A stretch of 34,279 nucleotides of DNA from an uncultured Oscillospiraceae bacterium (GCA_900756575.1 CAAEKQ010000150.1:1-34279), one strand, 5' to 3'. Shown: positions 22,351-30,663, counted from the stretch's first letter. Made by a program: numbers and translations. The notes: a model not told the origin generated them from the letters alone.

Positions 22351-23360
22351 GACTGCCCATCCTCTCCAAAGCTCCGAAGGAAGGCCGCAATCAGCTTTGC
22401 CACGGCCTCCACATCCTTGAGATCAATTTCTTCCACGGGGGTGTGCATATACCGAAGCGGCAGGGACAGCAGCACCGAGGGCACGCCGTCGCCCGCAATC
22501 TGCGTATGCATGGAATTGGTACCGGTGCTGCCGGACATGGCCTCCCGCACATAGGGGATCTTCTCCCGCTCCGCCAGATGCCGGAGTGTGCGGGTATATT
22601 CCCGATCCAGCACCGGACTATAGCCAATGGCAACGCCGCTGCCCAGCGGGTAGCCCTTAGGCGAATCGGGGCTGTCGCCAAAGGTCACATCCGCCACCAG
22701 CGCCACCTCCGGATGAATGGCATAGGCTCCGGTCAATGCGCCAAGTCCCCCCTGCTCCTCCTGAACGCTACCCAGCACGGCAACATTCACCGGAAGCGTC
22801 TCGTCCTTTGTCAGCTCCATGGCCCGGAGCAGGGACAGATAGCAGCTGCGATTGTCCAGGGATTTTCCAAAGAAGTGGCTGCCCACCGTCCAGGGCTCCG
22901 TGGCATAGGCAATGCGGGTGCCCACGGGGATTTCTTTCGCCTCGTCCTCGGAAATGCCGCAGTCAATGCGCAAGTCTTTGCGGGCAATGGGCTTGTCCTC
23001 CTCCGCATCCGGCTCGCCGCAGGAAATCACACCATAGCGCACGGGATCGGTCAGCACCATCACCTGGAGCCCCGGGAGCATCCGGTCATCCACACCCCCA
23101 ACGCCGCCGGTGAACGTCACCAGGCCGTTTTTTTGCCCGGTGACCACCAGTCCCACCTGATCCAGATGAGCGTCCAGCAGCACGGTTTTCGCTCCGGCTT
23201 TGTTGGAAGCCCGATAGCCGATGAGATTGCCCAACGGCGTAACCTCCGTCCGGTCTACCAGCGGCTCGAGAAATTTCTTAGCCGCCGCAACCGCGCCATC
23301 CTCCTGTCCGGACACACCGTTGGCCCGGGACAGCTCCATTAATACACCCGAAAGCTCCAT
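22344..23360 (-). CDS. M42 family aminopeptidase (first of triplet, intact)
   Basis: Cytosolic M42 metallo-aminopeptidase, 338 aa from the ATG at 23360; a GTG at 23363 overlapping the murD stop would add one residue. GGAG lies 5 bases upstream of the ATG. Active-site residues are complete: LDAHLDQVG (His, Asp), SLDNRS (bridging Asp), VQEEQGGLGA (Glu-Glu), ADVTFGD (Asp) and RYMHTPVE (His). It overlaps the second M42 gene by 7 bases and murD by a few. Together the three M42 genes sit in frame-coupled tandem after murD. Its specificity is unknown. Confidence 0.94.
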   Translation of the reverse strand: MELSGVLMELSRANGVSGQEDGAVAAAKKFLEPLVDRTEVTPLGNLIGYRASNKAGAKTVLLDAHLDQVGLVVTGQKNGLVTFTGGVGGVDDRMLPGLQVMVLTDPVRYGVISCGEPDAEEDKPIARKDLRIDCGISEDEAKEIPVGTRIAYATEPWTVGSHFFGKSLDNRSCYLSLLRAMELTKDETLPVNVAVLGSVQEEQGGLGALTGAYAIHPEVALVADVTFGDSPDSPKGYPLGSGVAIGYSPVLDREYTRTLRHLAEREKIPYVREAMSGSTGTNSMHTQIAGDGVPSVLLSLPLRYMHTPVEEIDLKDVEAVAKLIAAFLRSFGEDGQSC

Positions 23361-24742
23361 CACAGCTCCATCACAACCTTCTTAAACCGATCGCCACGCT
23401 CCTCAAAATTCCGGAACCGGTCAAAGGAGGTGCTGGCAGGAGATAGGATCACCACATCCCCCTCCTTCGCCCGGGCCGCAGCGGTACGGATGGCATCGTC
23501 AAATTCTTCTACATCAATAATTTCCGGATTAGTTCCGTCATAACCGGGCGCCTTTTCGGCAGCGGCACGGATTTTTCCGGCGGTCATACCGGTGAGCACC
23601 AGCAGCTTTACGTGCGCCTGGAGATCGGGCCCCAGGTCGTCATAGCCGATGCCCTTATCCTTGCCGCCGGCCACCATAATCACCTTCTGGTGGAAGCTGC
23701 GCAGAGCCGCACGGGTCCGGTTTGGGGAGGAATCAATGGAGCTGTCGTAAAACTTCACGCCGTCCTTCACCCGCACCAGCTCGATCCGATGTGCTACGCC
23801 GCCGAAATTCTTGGCAAGCTGCTCCATCACGGAAACCGGTACCAGACCGTCCACCGCGCAGAACGCCGCCATATAGTTTTCAATGTTGTGGACACCGGGA
23901 ATCAGAATTTCATCAGCGGGGAAAATCTCCCTCTCCGCCGCACCGTCCACCCGGCAGATCATGCCGTCGTTCCGGAGGTAGTAGCCCTTTTCCGGACGGG
24001 ATACGCGGGAGAACTGCATCACATTGCCCTTTGCCTTGGGCGCAAAGCTGTTGGTGATCTCATTGTCCAGGTTCAGAACCACCGTATCCTCGGCGATCTG
24101 ATGGAGGAAGATATTCTCCTTGGCAGTGACATACTCCTCCATGTCTTTATGGATATCCAGATGGTTGGGGGACAGATTCGTCACCACCGCCACATGGGGG
24201 CTCTGGGTCATGCCCATGAGCTGGAAGGACGAAAGCTCCACCACGGCCACGTCGTCCTTGTACATCTTTTCCGCCAGGGGCAGCAGGGGTGTTCCAATAT
24301 TGCCGCCGCAGTAGACGATCTTTCCCGCCCCCTCCAGCAGCTTTGCAATCAGAGTGGTGGTGGTGGTCTTACCGTCAGAGCCGGTCACGCCGAAGATGGT
24401 GCAGGGGCAAACCGCAAAGAATGCCTCCATCTCTGAGGTAACCACGCAGCCCTTCTCCCGCAGCGCCATCAGCTGGGGGCAGAACGCATTGAGGCCCGGA
24501 GTGCGAAATACCACGTCCGCCTCAATTCTCTCCAGATAATCGTCGCCCAGGGTGAGCTTTGCACCCTGACGCTCCAGCTCCAATACCTCGGGCAGCAGCT
24601 TTTCTCTGGGGGTGCGATCCCGGCACTCCACCGGAATGCCCCGCTCCAGAAGCATTTTGACCAGCGGGCGGTTGCTGATGCCAAGTCCGATGACGCAGAC
24701 CCGCTTTCCCTTGAGGGTTTCAAAATATTCGTTTACTGTCAT
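23360..24742 (-). CDS. murD: UDP-N-acetylmuramoyl-L-alanine--D-glutamate ligase
   Basis: Cytoplasmic Mur ligase adding D-glutamate to UDP-MurNAc-L-Ala in peptidoglycan synthesis. The 460-aa product has the N-terminal Rossmann-like UDP-binding domain (VCVIGLGISN), the ATP P-loop FGVTGSDGKTTTTT (about 118-130), SPNHLDIH, and the C-terminal domain with YDSSIDSSPNRTRAAL and VAGGKDKGIGYDDL. It lies outside any division-cell-wall (dcw) cluster and instead leads an operon of peptidases, ynbB and isoprenoid genes. Start ATG 24742, with AAGGA about 10 bases upstream; promoter at 24783-24811. Confidence 0.97.
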   Translation of the reverse strand: MTVNEYFETLKGKRVCVIGLGISNRPLVKMLLERGIPVECRDRTPREKLLPEVLELERQGAKLTLGDDYLERIEADVVFRTPGLNAFCPQLMALREKGCVVTSEMEAFFAVCPCTIFGVTGSDGKTTTTTLIAKLLEGAGKIVYCGGNIGTPLLPLAEKMYKDDVAVVELSSFQLMGMTQSPHVAVVTNLSPNHLDIHKDMEEYVTAKENIFLHQIAEDTVVLNLDNEITNSFAPKAKGNVMQFSRVSRPEKGYYLRNDGMICRVDGAAEREIFPADEILIPGVHNIENYMAAFCAVDGLVPVSVMEQLAKNFGGVAHRIELVRVKDGVKFYDSSIDSSPNRTRAALRSFHQKVIMVAGGKDKGIGYDDLGPDLQAHVKLLVLTGMTAGKIRAAAEKAPGYDGTNPEIIDVEEFDDAIRTAAARAKEGDVVILSPASTSFDRFRNFEERGDRFKKVVMEL

Positions 24743-24782
24743 GTCGATCAGTCCTTATTCAATTTAATATAGGCAATGTTAT

Positions 24783-24811
24783 ATTGTACACGATATCAGT
24801 CAATTTGACAA
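24783..24811 (-). promoter_or_regulatory. Promoter for the murD operon
   Basis: Minus-strand TTGTCA (24806-24811), a 17-base spacer and TACAAT (24783-24788). I found no equally good promoter inside the following nine genes, so this may drive the whole operon. Confidence 0.7.
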
Positions 24812-24883
24812 CGGATTTTCCCGTTTCCGCCCGGTTTTTCCGAAGGAATCCCGGAAAAAGCCCGATAAAATTTGCATTAATGT

Positions 24884-24912
24884 TTGACAACACTCCAAAA
24901 TTACAGTATCAT
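24884..24912 (+). promoter_or_regulatory. Promoter for rnpB
   Basis: TTGACA (24884-24889), a 17-base spacer and TATCAT (24907-24912), placing the transcript start near the 5' arm of RNase P RNA stem P1 at 24918. Confidence 0.8.
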
Positions 24913-24917
24913 GAAAA

Positions 24918-25329
24918 GCGTGACCTGACCGGACAGCCGCGGAGGGTGTGCCGAAAGGCCCCCTGTGAGGAAAGTCCGGGCTCCATAGGGCAAGGATAAC
25001 GGGTAACGCCCGCCGTAGGTGACTACAGGAAAAGTGCAACAGAGATATACCGCCTTTGGTGTTCGCCATCACTATGTCAACCTTTATGAGCTTCTACGCT
25101 CGCTTGATAGTGCACTGGTGCGCCAGAGGTAAGGGTGGAAAGGCGAGGTAAGAGCTCACCGGCTGCCGTGTGAAAGCGCGCAGCCCTGTAAACTCTATCC
25201 GGAGCAACACCGCAATGGAAGCAAGGCTTGCCCGGCTGCTTCCGCTTAGGTGGCTGGAGCGTATTGGCAACGATACGCCTAGATAGATGGCTGTCGATTA
25301 CAGAACCCGGCTTATAGGTCAGATCACGC
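24918..25329 (+). ncRNA. rnpB: RNase P RNA, class A
   Basis: Catalytic RNA of RNase P, which matures tRNA 5' ends. Conserved blocks in order: GAGGAAAGTCCGGGCTCC (24967-24984), GGGTAACGCCCG, AGTGCAACAGAGATATACCG, GGTAAGGGTGGAAAGGCGAG with GGTAAGAGCTCACCGGC, and the 3' block with GATGGCTGTCG, TTACAGAACCCGGCTTATAG. Stem P1 closes the molecule: 24918-24930 pairs with 25317-25329 (one mismatch in 13). The layout fits the ancestral A type rather than the Bacillus B type. It has its own promoter and terminator and is divergent from murD. Confidence 0.97.
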
Positions 25330-25334
25330 AAAAG

Positions 25335-25364
25335 GAGCGGTGCAGTGCTTGCATCGCTCTTTTT
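25335..25364 (+). terminator. Intrinsic terminator of rnpB
   Basis: A 10-bp stem (25335-25344 with 25350-25359, one G-U pair), 5-base loop and five Ts (25360-25364), starting 6 bases after stem P1. Confidence 0.9.
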
Positions 25365-25485
25365 GCATCCGTTTTGTGAGATTTCGCCGTTTGTGCGGGC
25401 GTGTGAAAACCGGAAATCCGGGCGCACATGGTCAAAAACGTCACAGTCCGCAGAAATCAGCCCTTTCCTCCTCCATGCAGCACGC

Positions 25486-25491
25486 TATAAT
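25486..25491 (+). promoter_or_regulatory. -10 box of the lipoprotein-reductase promoter
   Basis: A perfect TATAAT lies 45 bases before the lipoprotein start. No good -35 is seen 16-18 bases upstream (CTTTCC or TTTCCT), so it may be activator-dependent. The rest of 25365-25485 shows no gene and no recognised riboswitch. Confidence 0.5.
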
Positions 25492-25536
25492 GAAGTTCAT
25501 GGATTTCATCCAAATACCTGCATGAAGGAGAACATC

Positions 25537-27318
25537 ATGAAGAAAAAACTACTGTCATGGACCCTTGCGGTCACAATGGGTCTTTCCCTGCTGTCTGGCT
25601 GCGGCTCAAATGGAGCCTCCTCTGCCGCCAGCGCATCCGGTTCCTCCGCTCCTGCCGATTCTGCCCCTGCGGCTCCAGTACAGGCTGAGGAAACCGTAAC
25701 CGCGTCTGCTGCGGACGCTTCCATCGTTGACGAGACTCCCGTCTCCACCCACAACCTCACCTTCCCCGGCAGCGACAAGGCAGAGCTGGATTACACCAAT
25801 GAGCTGAGCCTCCCCATCTCTGAGGACGGCACCGAGCTTACCATGCTCACCACTGCCGTAAACCTCATGGGCGACCTTGCCAACCTGGGCATTAACAATT
25901 ATAACGACTTTGAATACATGCAGAAGCTGGAGGAGCTCACCGGCGTGCATGTGGAAACCACCGAGGTCAACTTCTTTACCGCTTCCGAGCAGTACAATGT
26001 GATCCTGGCTGCGGGCGATTATCCCGACCTCATTAAGAACCTGGGCACCTATTACTCCACCGGTCTGTCCGGCGCGCTCAGCGATGACATCATCCTGGAT
26101 CTCACCGATGATCTTTCCGAGTATGCCCCCAACTATGACTATCTCATTCACTCCAACCCCGATGAGACCCGCTATTATCTCACCGACGGCATGGTGCTCC
26201 AGTTCATGGGCACCTATGACAGCTTCATCAACAACCAGGGCCTGGTGCTCCGGAGGGATTGGCTGGAGGAATGCGGGCTGGACGTTCCCGAGACCTATGA
26301 CGAGCTGCACGATGTGCTGAAGTTCTTCAAGGACAAGTACAACTGTTCCACCGCCATCTACATGAACAAGAACTGCACCATCACCAACCTCACCGAGGGC
26401 TATAACGTTGCCACTTACAACGTCAGCGGTTCCGGTGGCGCAGGCGGCAGCGGCGCAAGTCTCCCCTACTTTGTAGAGGACGGCGTGGTCAAGTGCTCCT
26501 TCCTGGAGGACGGCTACCGGGATTACCTCACTATGCTGCACGACTGGTATGAGGAAGGTCTGATGGATTCCGACTTCGTTTCCATTGAGTATGATCCCTT
26601 CTCCAGCTACCTCAGCGGTCAGATTACCTCCGATCAGATGGGCGTATGGTGCACCTCCGGCGAGGGCATTGACAACTACACCGTTCCCGTGGTCTGCATG
26701 GCTTCCCCCGTTCAGAATAAGGGCGATATGCAGCACCTCACCGAGATGACCCTGGCTCCCGCCGATGACATCACCGCCATCTCCATCAGCTCCGCCTGCG
26801 AGGAGCCCGAGGTTGCCATGGCTTGGCTGGACTACTGGTTCTCCGAGGACGGCATTGCCTTCTATAACTTTGGTCTCGAGGGCGACGACTACACCCTGGA
26901 CGAGAACAACACCCCTCTGTTCACCGATGCCGTTGTCAACAACGAATTCGGCCTGTCCGCTTCCAACTATATGCGCTGCCGCTGCGCATTCGGCACCATG
27001 CCCTCTCTGATGCTCCGGTACCGCAGCGCTTACCTGAACTCCGATCTGGTCAACGAAGCCTGGGACGTATGGACCTCCAACCTGGACGGCACCATGGCAA
27101 TCTCCAGCAACGTCACCATGACCACCGAGCAGAAGGAAGCCGAGAGCTATAAGGCCAGCGACATAATGACCTACGCCAACCAGATGATCTCTCAGTTCGC
27201 CAACGGCGACAGCGATATCGACACCCAGTGGGATACCTTCATCTCCAACCTGAAGGACATGGGCATCGACGAGTGCATCGAGCTGGAGCAGGCCGCTTAC
27301 GACGCCGCCAACAGCTGA
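25537..27318 (+). CDS. Extracellular solute-binding lipoprotein (paralogue 2), paired with a flavin reductase
   Basis: A 593-aa lipoprotein. The signal peptide has lipobox LSGC with Cys22, followed by a low-complexity Ser/Ala/Pro linker (about 23-65) and a family-1-like substrate-binding domain. Shared landmarks with the protein at 11868-13610 are EQYNVILAAGDYPDLI, DDIILDLTDDLSEYAPNY, LVLRRDWLEECGLDVPETYDELHD, DWYEEGLMDSDF and DYWFSEDGIAFYNFG. A Gly/Ser-rich segment around SGSGGAGGSGASLP interrupts the middle. The start at 25537 is set by AAGGAG 6 bases upstream and by the signal peptide; the frame is open further upstream across non-coding DNA. No ABC permease is adjacent. Instead a cytosolic OYE-type reductase follows after an intervening hairpin. 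Confidence 0.9.
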   Translation: MKKKLLSWTLAVTMGLSLLSGCGSNGASSAASASGSSAPADSAPAAPVQAEETVTASAADASIVDETPVSTHNLTFPGSDKAELDYTNELSLPISEDGTELTMLTTAVNLMGDLANLGINNYNDFEYMQKLEELTGVHVETTEVNFFTASEQYNVILAAGDYPDLIKNLGTYYSTGLSGALSDDIILDLTDDLSEYAPNYDYLIHSNPDETRYYLTDGMVLQFMGTYDSFINNQGLVLRRDWLEECGLDVPETYDELHDVLKFFKDKYNCSTAIYMNKNCTITNLTEGYNVATYNVSGSGGAGGSGASLPYFVEDGVVKCSFLEDGYRDYLTMLHDWYEEGLMDSDFVSIEYDPFSSYLSGQITSDQMGVWCTSGEGIDNYTVPVVCMASPVQNKGDMQHLTEMTLAPADDITAISISSACEEPEVAMAWLDYWFSEDGIAFYNFGLEGDDYTLDENNTPLFTDAVVNNEFGLSASNYMRCRCAFGTMPSLMLRYRSAYLNSDLVNEAWDVWTSNLDGTMAISSNVTMTTEQKEAESYKASDIMTYANQMISQFANGDSDIDTQWDTFISNLKDMGIDECIELEQAAYDAANS

Positions 27319-27329
27319 TTCGCATCTTC

Positions 27330-27356
27330 CGGGGGAGAAGCAATTCTCCCCCGTTT
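27330..27356 (+). terminator. Intercistronic terminator between lipoprotein and reductase
   Basis: A perfect 10-bp stem (27330-27339 with 27344-27353) with a GCAA tetraloop, followed by TTT and a pyrimidine-rich stretch. The T tract is weak, so partial read-through into the reductase gene is likely; no separate promoter is seen before 27388. Confidence 0.75.
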
Positions 27357-27387
27357 CTTCCACACAACCCCAGAAAGGATGAAGAAT

Positions 27388-29502
27388 ATGTATGAGCACC
27401 TGCTCTCCCCTCTAAAAATCGGCAACGTCACCCTGAAAAACCGAATGCTCAACTCCAAGTGTGTTTCTTCCGATGAAATGGAGCCGGAGCTGTCCGGCCC
27501 CTTCTATGAGCATCTGGCCCGGAACGGCGCGGCGCTGGTCTGTGTCGGCGTTGGCGCGCTGCCCGATTGTGAGGGAAATTACAGCCGCATGGCCCCCTGC
27601 CACATGGATGATCCCAAAAGCCGCAAGGCTTATATGGAGATCATCGATAAAATCCATGCCCAGGGCAGTGTGGCAACCGCCTCGATGATGGCCATTGAGC
27701 CCCAAAACGTAATGATTTCCGACGTTCCCGACTGGAATGCCATTCCCATGACCGGCGACTATTCCGCCAACCTCTTTGAAAAGCCCGCCATTTCCGCTGA
27801 TCGGCTGGAGGGGATGATTCAGGATTTCGTCAACGCCAGCGTCTACTTTAAGGGTATGGGCTTTGACGGCGTGACCATCTATGCCTGCTACCGTGGCAGT
27901 ATTCTCGCCTGCAGCCTTAGCCCCTGGTTCAACCACCGCACCGATAAGTACGGCGGCAAAACCATGACCGAGCGCGCTGCTCTGACTCTGGAGGTCTTCC
28001 GCCGGATCAAAGAGGCCTGCGGACAGGACTTCCTGATCGAGTGTCAGACCTCTGCCACCGAGGAGGGCGGCTATACCCTGGAGGATTGGCTGACCTATTG
28101 TAAGCTCTGCGAGGGTCTGGTGGACATCTTCCAGATTCGCGGCTGGGACGGCTCCTACACCCACGTAAACAGCCACAACCTCCACAAGGATGCGCCCTAT
28201 AACCTGCAATTCGCCGCGGCAGCAAAGGCCCGGGGCATCCAGTGCGTTTTCTCTCCCGTGGGCGGCTTCCATGATCCCGATCTCATTGACAAGTTTATTT
28301 CCGAGGGCAAATGCGACTGCGTATCCATGGCTCGCGCGTTCATCTGCGATGAGCATTACTATGACAAAATCAAGGCCGGTCATGGCGAGGACATCACCCC
28401 CTGTCTGCTGTGCAACGGCTGCCATGGCAGCTTCTGCGCCGTGAACCCCCTGGCCGGGTATCATCATATGCTGGACCGGATGTTCCACCCCTCCGGCAGA
28501 AAGAAGAAGATTGCAGTCATCGGCGGCGGCCCTGCGGGTATGCGCGCGGCACTGTTCGGCGTGGAGCAGGGACATACCGTGACCTTGTATGAAAAATCCG
28601 GTGCGCTGGGCGGCCAGCTGAAATTCGCGGATTTCGTAGATTTCAAGTGGAACCTCAAGGATTATAAGGACTGGCTGATTCGTGAGATCGGGAAGTCCAA
28701 TGTCACCGTGCATCTCAGCACCGAAGCCACCCCTGAGCTGCTGAAGGGTCAGGGCTATGACGTGATCATCGCGGCTCTGGGCTCCACCGCAAAGCGGATT
28801 CCCGTAGCGGGTGCTGATAACGCCAAAGTCTATCTGGCTGAGGATGTGTTCGGAAAAGAGCAGGAGCTGGGCCATAACGTAGTGGTCATCGGCGGCGGCG
28901 ATACCGGTCGGGAAGCTGCGCTGTATCTGGCTAAGGCCGGCCACAAGACCACGCTGGTCACCCGGGGCGATGTCAAGCTCTTTGACGATCCCCATTCCAA
29001 ATGTGCCACCGAGCTGGACTATGAGAATGAGCCCAACTTCTCCTACATCGACAACGCAAAGACCATCGAAGTAACGCCCAACAGCGTCACTCTGGACGTT
29101 ACCCTGAATGTTCCAAAATTTGAGGGCGATTTCGGCATGATGTTCATGATCATGGGTCAGAAGGAGGGCGCGCCTTCCGTGATGCCCGATTCCCGTCCCG
29201 AGGGCTTCCCGCCCCGTCAGGAGCCCTTCGATCCCCATGCGGCCTTTGAGGAGGAGAACGGCGAAGGTCACGAGGGCCCCGGCGGTCCTCCCCCCATGCC
29301 CCAGGTGGACAAGAGCAAGCTGCCCCACGAGACCCGCACCATCGACTGCGACGCTGTGGTGATCTCCGGCGGCAGACAGGCGCTTTCCGCCGATGTATTT
29401 CAGGATGCTGCCCCCAAGGTGGTTACCATTGGCGACTGCTTCTATCCCGAGGGCATCCGCAACTGCAATAACACCGCTTACGCCGCGATTATGCAGCTGT
29501 AA
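27388..29502 (+). CDS. OYE/2,4-dienoyl-CoA reductase-type flavin/Fe-S oxidoreductase, divergent
   Basis: A 704-aa cytosolic protein. It has an N-terminal FMN-binding old-yellow-enzyme barrel (about 1-330: LLSPLKIGNVTLKNRM, SPWFNHRTDKYGG, CVSMARAFICDE), a four-cysteine motif for a 4Fe-4S cluster (Cys339, 342, 345, 350), and C-terminal FAD and NAD(P)H domains (KKIAVIGGGPAGMRAAL, NVVVIGGGDTGREAALYLAKAG, and the final VTIGDCFYPEGIRNCNNTAYAA). This is the architecture of 2,4-dienoyl-CoA reductase, BaiCD and related enoate reductases. The substrate-anchoring His-x-x-His/Asn of OYEs is Tyr165-Ala-Cys-Tyr168, and a Pro/Glu-rich insertion (about 600-640) splits the NAD domain. The start at 27388 has AGAAAGG 9 bases upstream; ATG 27379 abuts it. 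The substrate is unknown. Confidence 0.9.
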   Translation: MYEHLLSPLKIGNVTLKNRMLNSKCVSSDEMEPELSGPFYEHLARNGAALVCVGVGALPDCEGNYSRMAPCHMDDPKSRKAYMEIIDKIHAQGSVATASMMAIEPQNVMISDVPDWNAIPMTGDYSANLFEKPAISADRLEGMIQDFVNASVYFKGMGFDGVTIYACYRGSILACSLSPWFNHRTDKYGGKTMTERAALTLEVFRRIKEACGQDFLIECQTSATEEGGYTLEDWLTYCKLCEGLVDIFQIRGWDGSYTHVNSHNLHKDAPYNLQFAAAAKARGIQCVFSPVGGFHDPDLIDKFISEGKCDCVSMARAFICDEHYYDKIKAGHGEDITPCLLCNGCHGSFCAVNPLAGYHHMLDRMFHPSGRKKKIAVIGGGPAGMRAALFGVEQGHTVTLYEKSGALGGQLKFADFVDFKWNLKDYKDWLIREIGKSNVTVHLSTEATPELLKGQGYDVIIAALGSTAKRIPVAGADNAKVYLAEDVFGKEQELGHNVVVIGGGDTGREAALYLAKAGHKTTLVTRGDVKLFDDPHSKCATELDYENEPNFSYIDNAKTIEVTPNSVTLDVTLNVPKFEGDFGMMFMIMGQKEGAPSVMPDSRPEGFPPRQEPFDPHAAFEEENGEGHEGPGGPPPMPQVDKSKLPHETRTIDCDAVVISGGRQALSADVFQDAAPKVVTIGDCFYPEGIRNCNNTAYAAIMQL

Positions 29503-29512
29503 GCCATCGCAA

Positions 29513-29551
29513 AACGCCACAGAGTACGAATTCCCCGTACACTGTGGCGTT
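29513..29551. terminator. Bidirectional terminator, reductase / M20 peptidase
   Basis: Arms 29513-29522 and 29542-29551 form a 10-bp stem, extended inward by GTAC/GTAC after an A-A mismatch. It lies between convergent genes ending at 29502 and 29563; on the minus strand it is followed by a short T run. Confidence 0.8.
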
Positions 29552-29562
29552 ATTCTATTCTA

Positions 29563-30663
29563 TTATTCCGGATCGCACATGAGCTGCCGCACCAGCCGCG
29601 CCATGGTTTCCATCTCCTGCACGGTGGTATATTCCCGGACGGAGTGGATCTCGTGCATGCCCGTTGCCAGCACCAGGCAGGAAATCCCGTGGGCGGACAA
29701 AAAGCTGGCATCGCTTCCGCCGCAAGCCCGCTGGAATACCGGCTTCAGCTCCGCCTGATTGGCCGCCCGGCAAAACCGCTGGCAGATAGGCGCATCTTCG
29801 TCCACGCTCCACGCAGTATACACCGTGGAAATCGCAAACTCCACCGAACCACCGGCCCGGTCTGCCGCCTCCTGAAAGCACGCCGCCATATGATCCCGCT
29901 GCCTGAGGGCCGATTCATGTACGAGCGAGCGGGTCTCCCCTTCTACAAAGCACCGATCCGGCACAATATTGCCGCTGGTGCCACCGCGAATGATGCCGAT
30001 GTTGGCGGTGGTGTCCGCATCCACTCGGCCAAGGCGCATATGGGAGATCGCATCCGCCGCCATGGAGACCGCGTTGATACCATCCTCGGGCTTCAGCGCC
30101 GCATGGGATGCTTTTCCCTCCAGGGTTGCCATCACGCGGATGCCGGTGGGAGCCGCCAGCACCGCCGTGCCGATCTCGCCGTCGGTATCCAGCACATAGG
30201 CCTCGTGGGAATGAATCCGGCAGTAGTCCAGCTTCTGGGCCCCTTCCACGAAGTATTCCTCGCAGGCGGTAAAAATCACCTCAATATCCCGATGGGGAAG
30301 GTTTCTCTCTTGAATCTGCCGCAGGGCCTCGAGAATCTCCACCACGCCGGTGAGATCATCGCCGCCGAGGATCGTGGTGCCGTCGGTGTGGATGGTTCCG
30401 TCCGACTCCACGGTGATCTTTTTATTCTCGCAGGGCGTGACCGTGTCCATATGCGCCGCAAACAGGATCGGTTCCCCGGGCACTTTTCCCGGTAAAAATC
30501 CGTAGAGGCTGCCGCTGTGGGTCTCAGGGAACGCATCGTCAACCGAAACCGAAAAGCCCAGCTCCAGCAGCTTCTCCATCAGGCATTGGCGAATCTCCGC
30601 CTCGTGCTTGGACGGGACGCTGTAGGCCGCCAGCTCTAAAAACTCCGAAATCATCCGATTCAT
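29563..30663 (-). CDS. M20 family metallopeptidase (PepT-like)
   Basis: A 366-aa cytosolic di-zinc peptidase or deacylase. Metal and catalytic motifs: AAHMDTV (His71, Asp73), ILGGDDLTG (Asp102/103), ACEEYFVEGA (Glu135/136), VLDTDGE, the dimerisation-lid segment GKASHAALKPEDG with its conserved His, and HEIHSVREY near the C-terminus. It is closest to the peptidase T-like group of M20, which act on di- and tripeptides, but specificity cannot be assigned. The start at 30663 has a GGGGGGAG ribosome site 7 bases upstream; the frame is open further upstream without a ribosome site. Monocistronic by layout. Confidence 0.93.
   Translation of the reverse strand: MNRMISEFLELAAYSVPSKHEAEIRQCLMEKLLELGFSVSVDDAFPETHSGSLYGFLPGKVPGEPILFAAHMDTVTPCENKKITVESDGTIHTDGTTILGGDDLTGVVEILEALRQIQERNLPHRDIEVIFTACEEYFVEGAQKLDYCRIHSHEAYVLDTDGEIGTAVLAAPTGIRVMATLEGKASHAALKPEDGINAVSMAADAISHMRLGRVDADTTANIGIIRGGTSGNIVPDRCFVEGETRSLVHESALRQRDHMAACFQEAADRAGGSVEFAISTVYTAWSVDEDAPICQRFCRAANQAELKPVFQRACGGSDASFLSAHGISCLVLATGMHEIHSVREYTTVQEMETMARLVRQLMCDPE

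Noticed and set aside
24800..25427. Minus-strand open frames (24800-25072 and 25077-25427) across the rnpB region
   Set aside because: The DNA matches conserved RNase P RNA blocks on the plus strand with closing stem P1; the frames are accidental.
25606..27399. A 597-codon minus-strand frame opposite the second lipoprotein
   Set aside because: Antisense shadow with low-complexity Gly/Val/His composition and no ribosome site; the plus strand has signal peptide, lipobox and binding-protein motifs.
27412..29520. A 702-codon minus-strand frame opposite the OYE reductase
   Set aside because: Mirror frame of a strongly coding plus-strand gene with clear FMN, Fe-S and FAD motifs; it even runs through the terminator hairpin.
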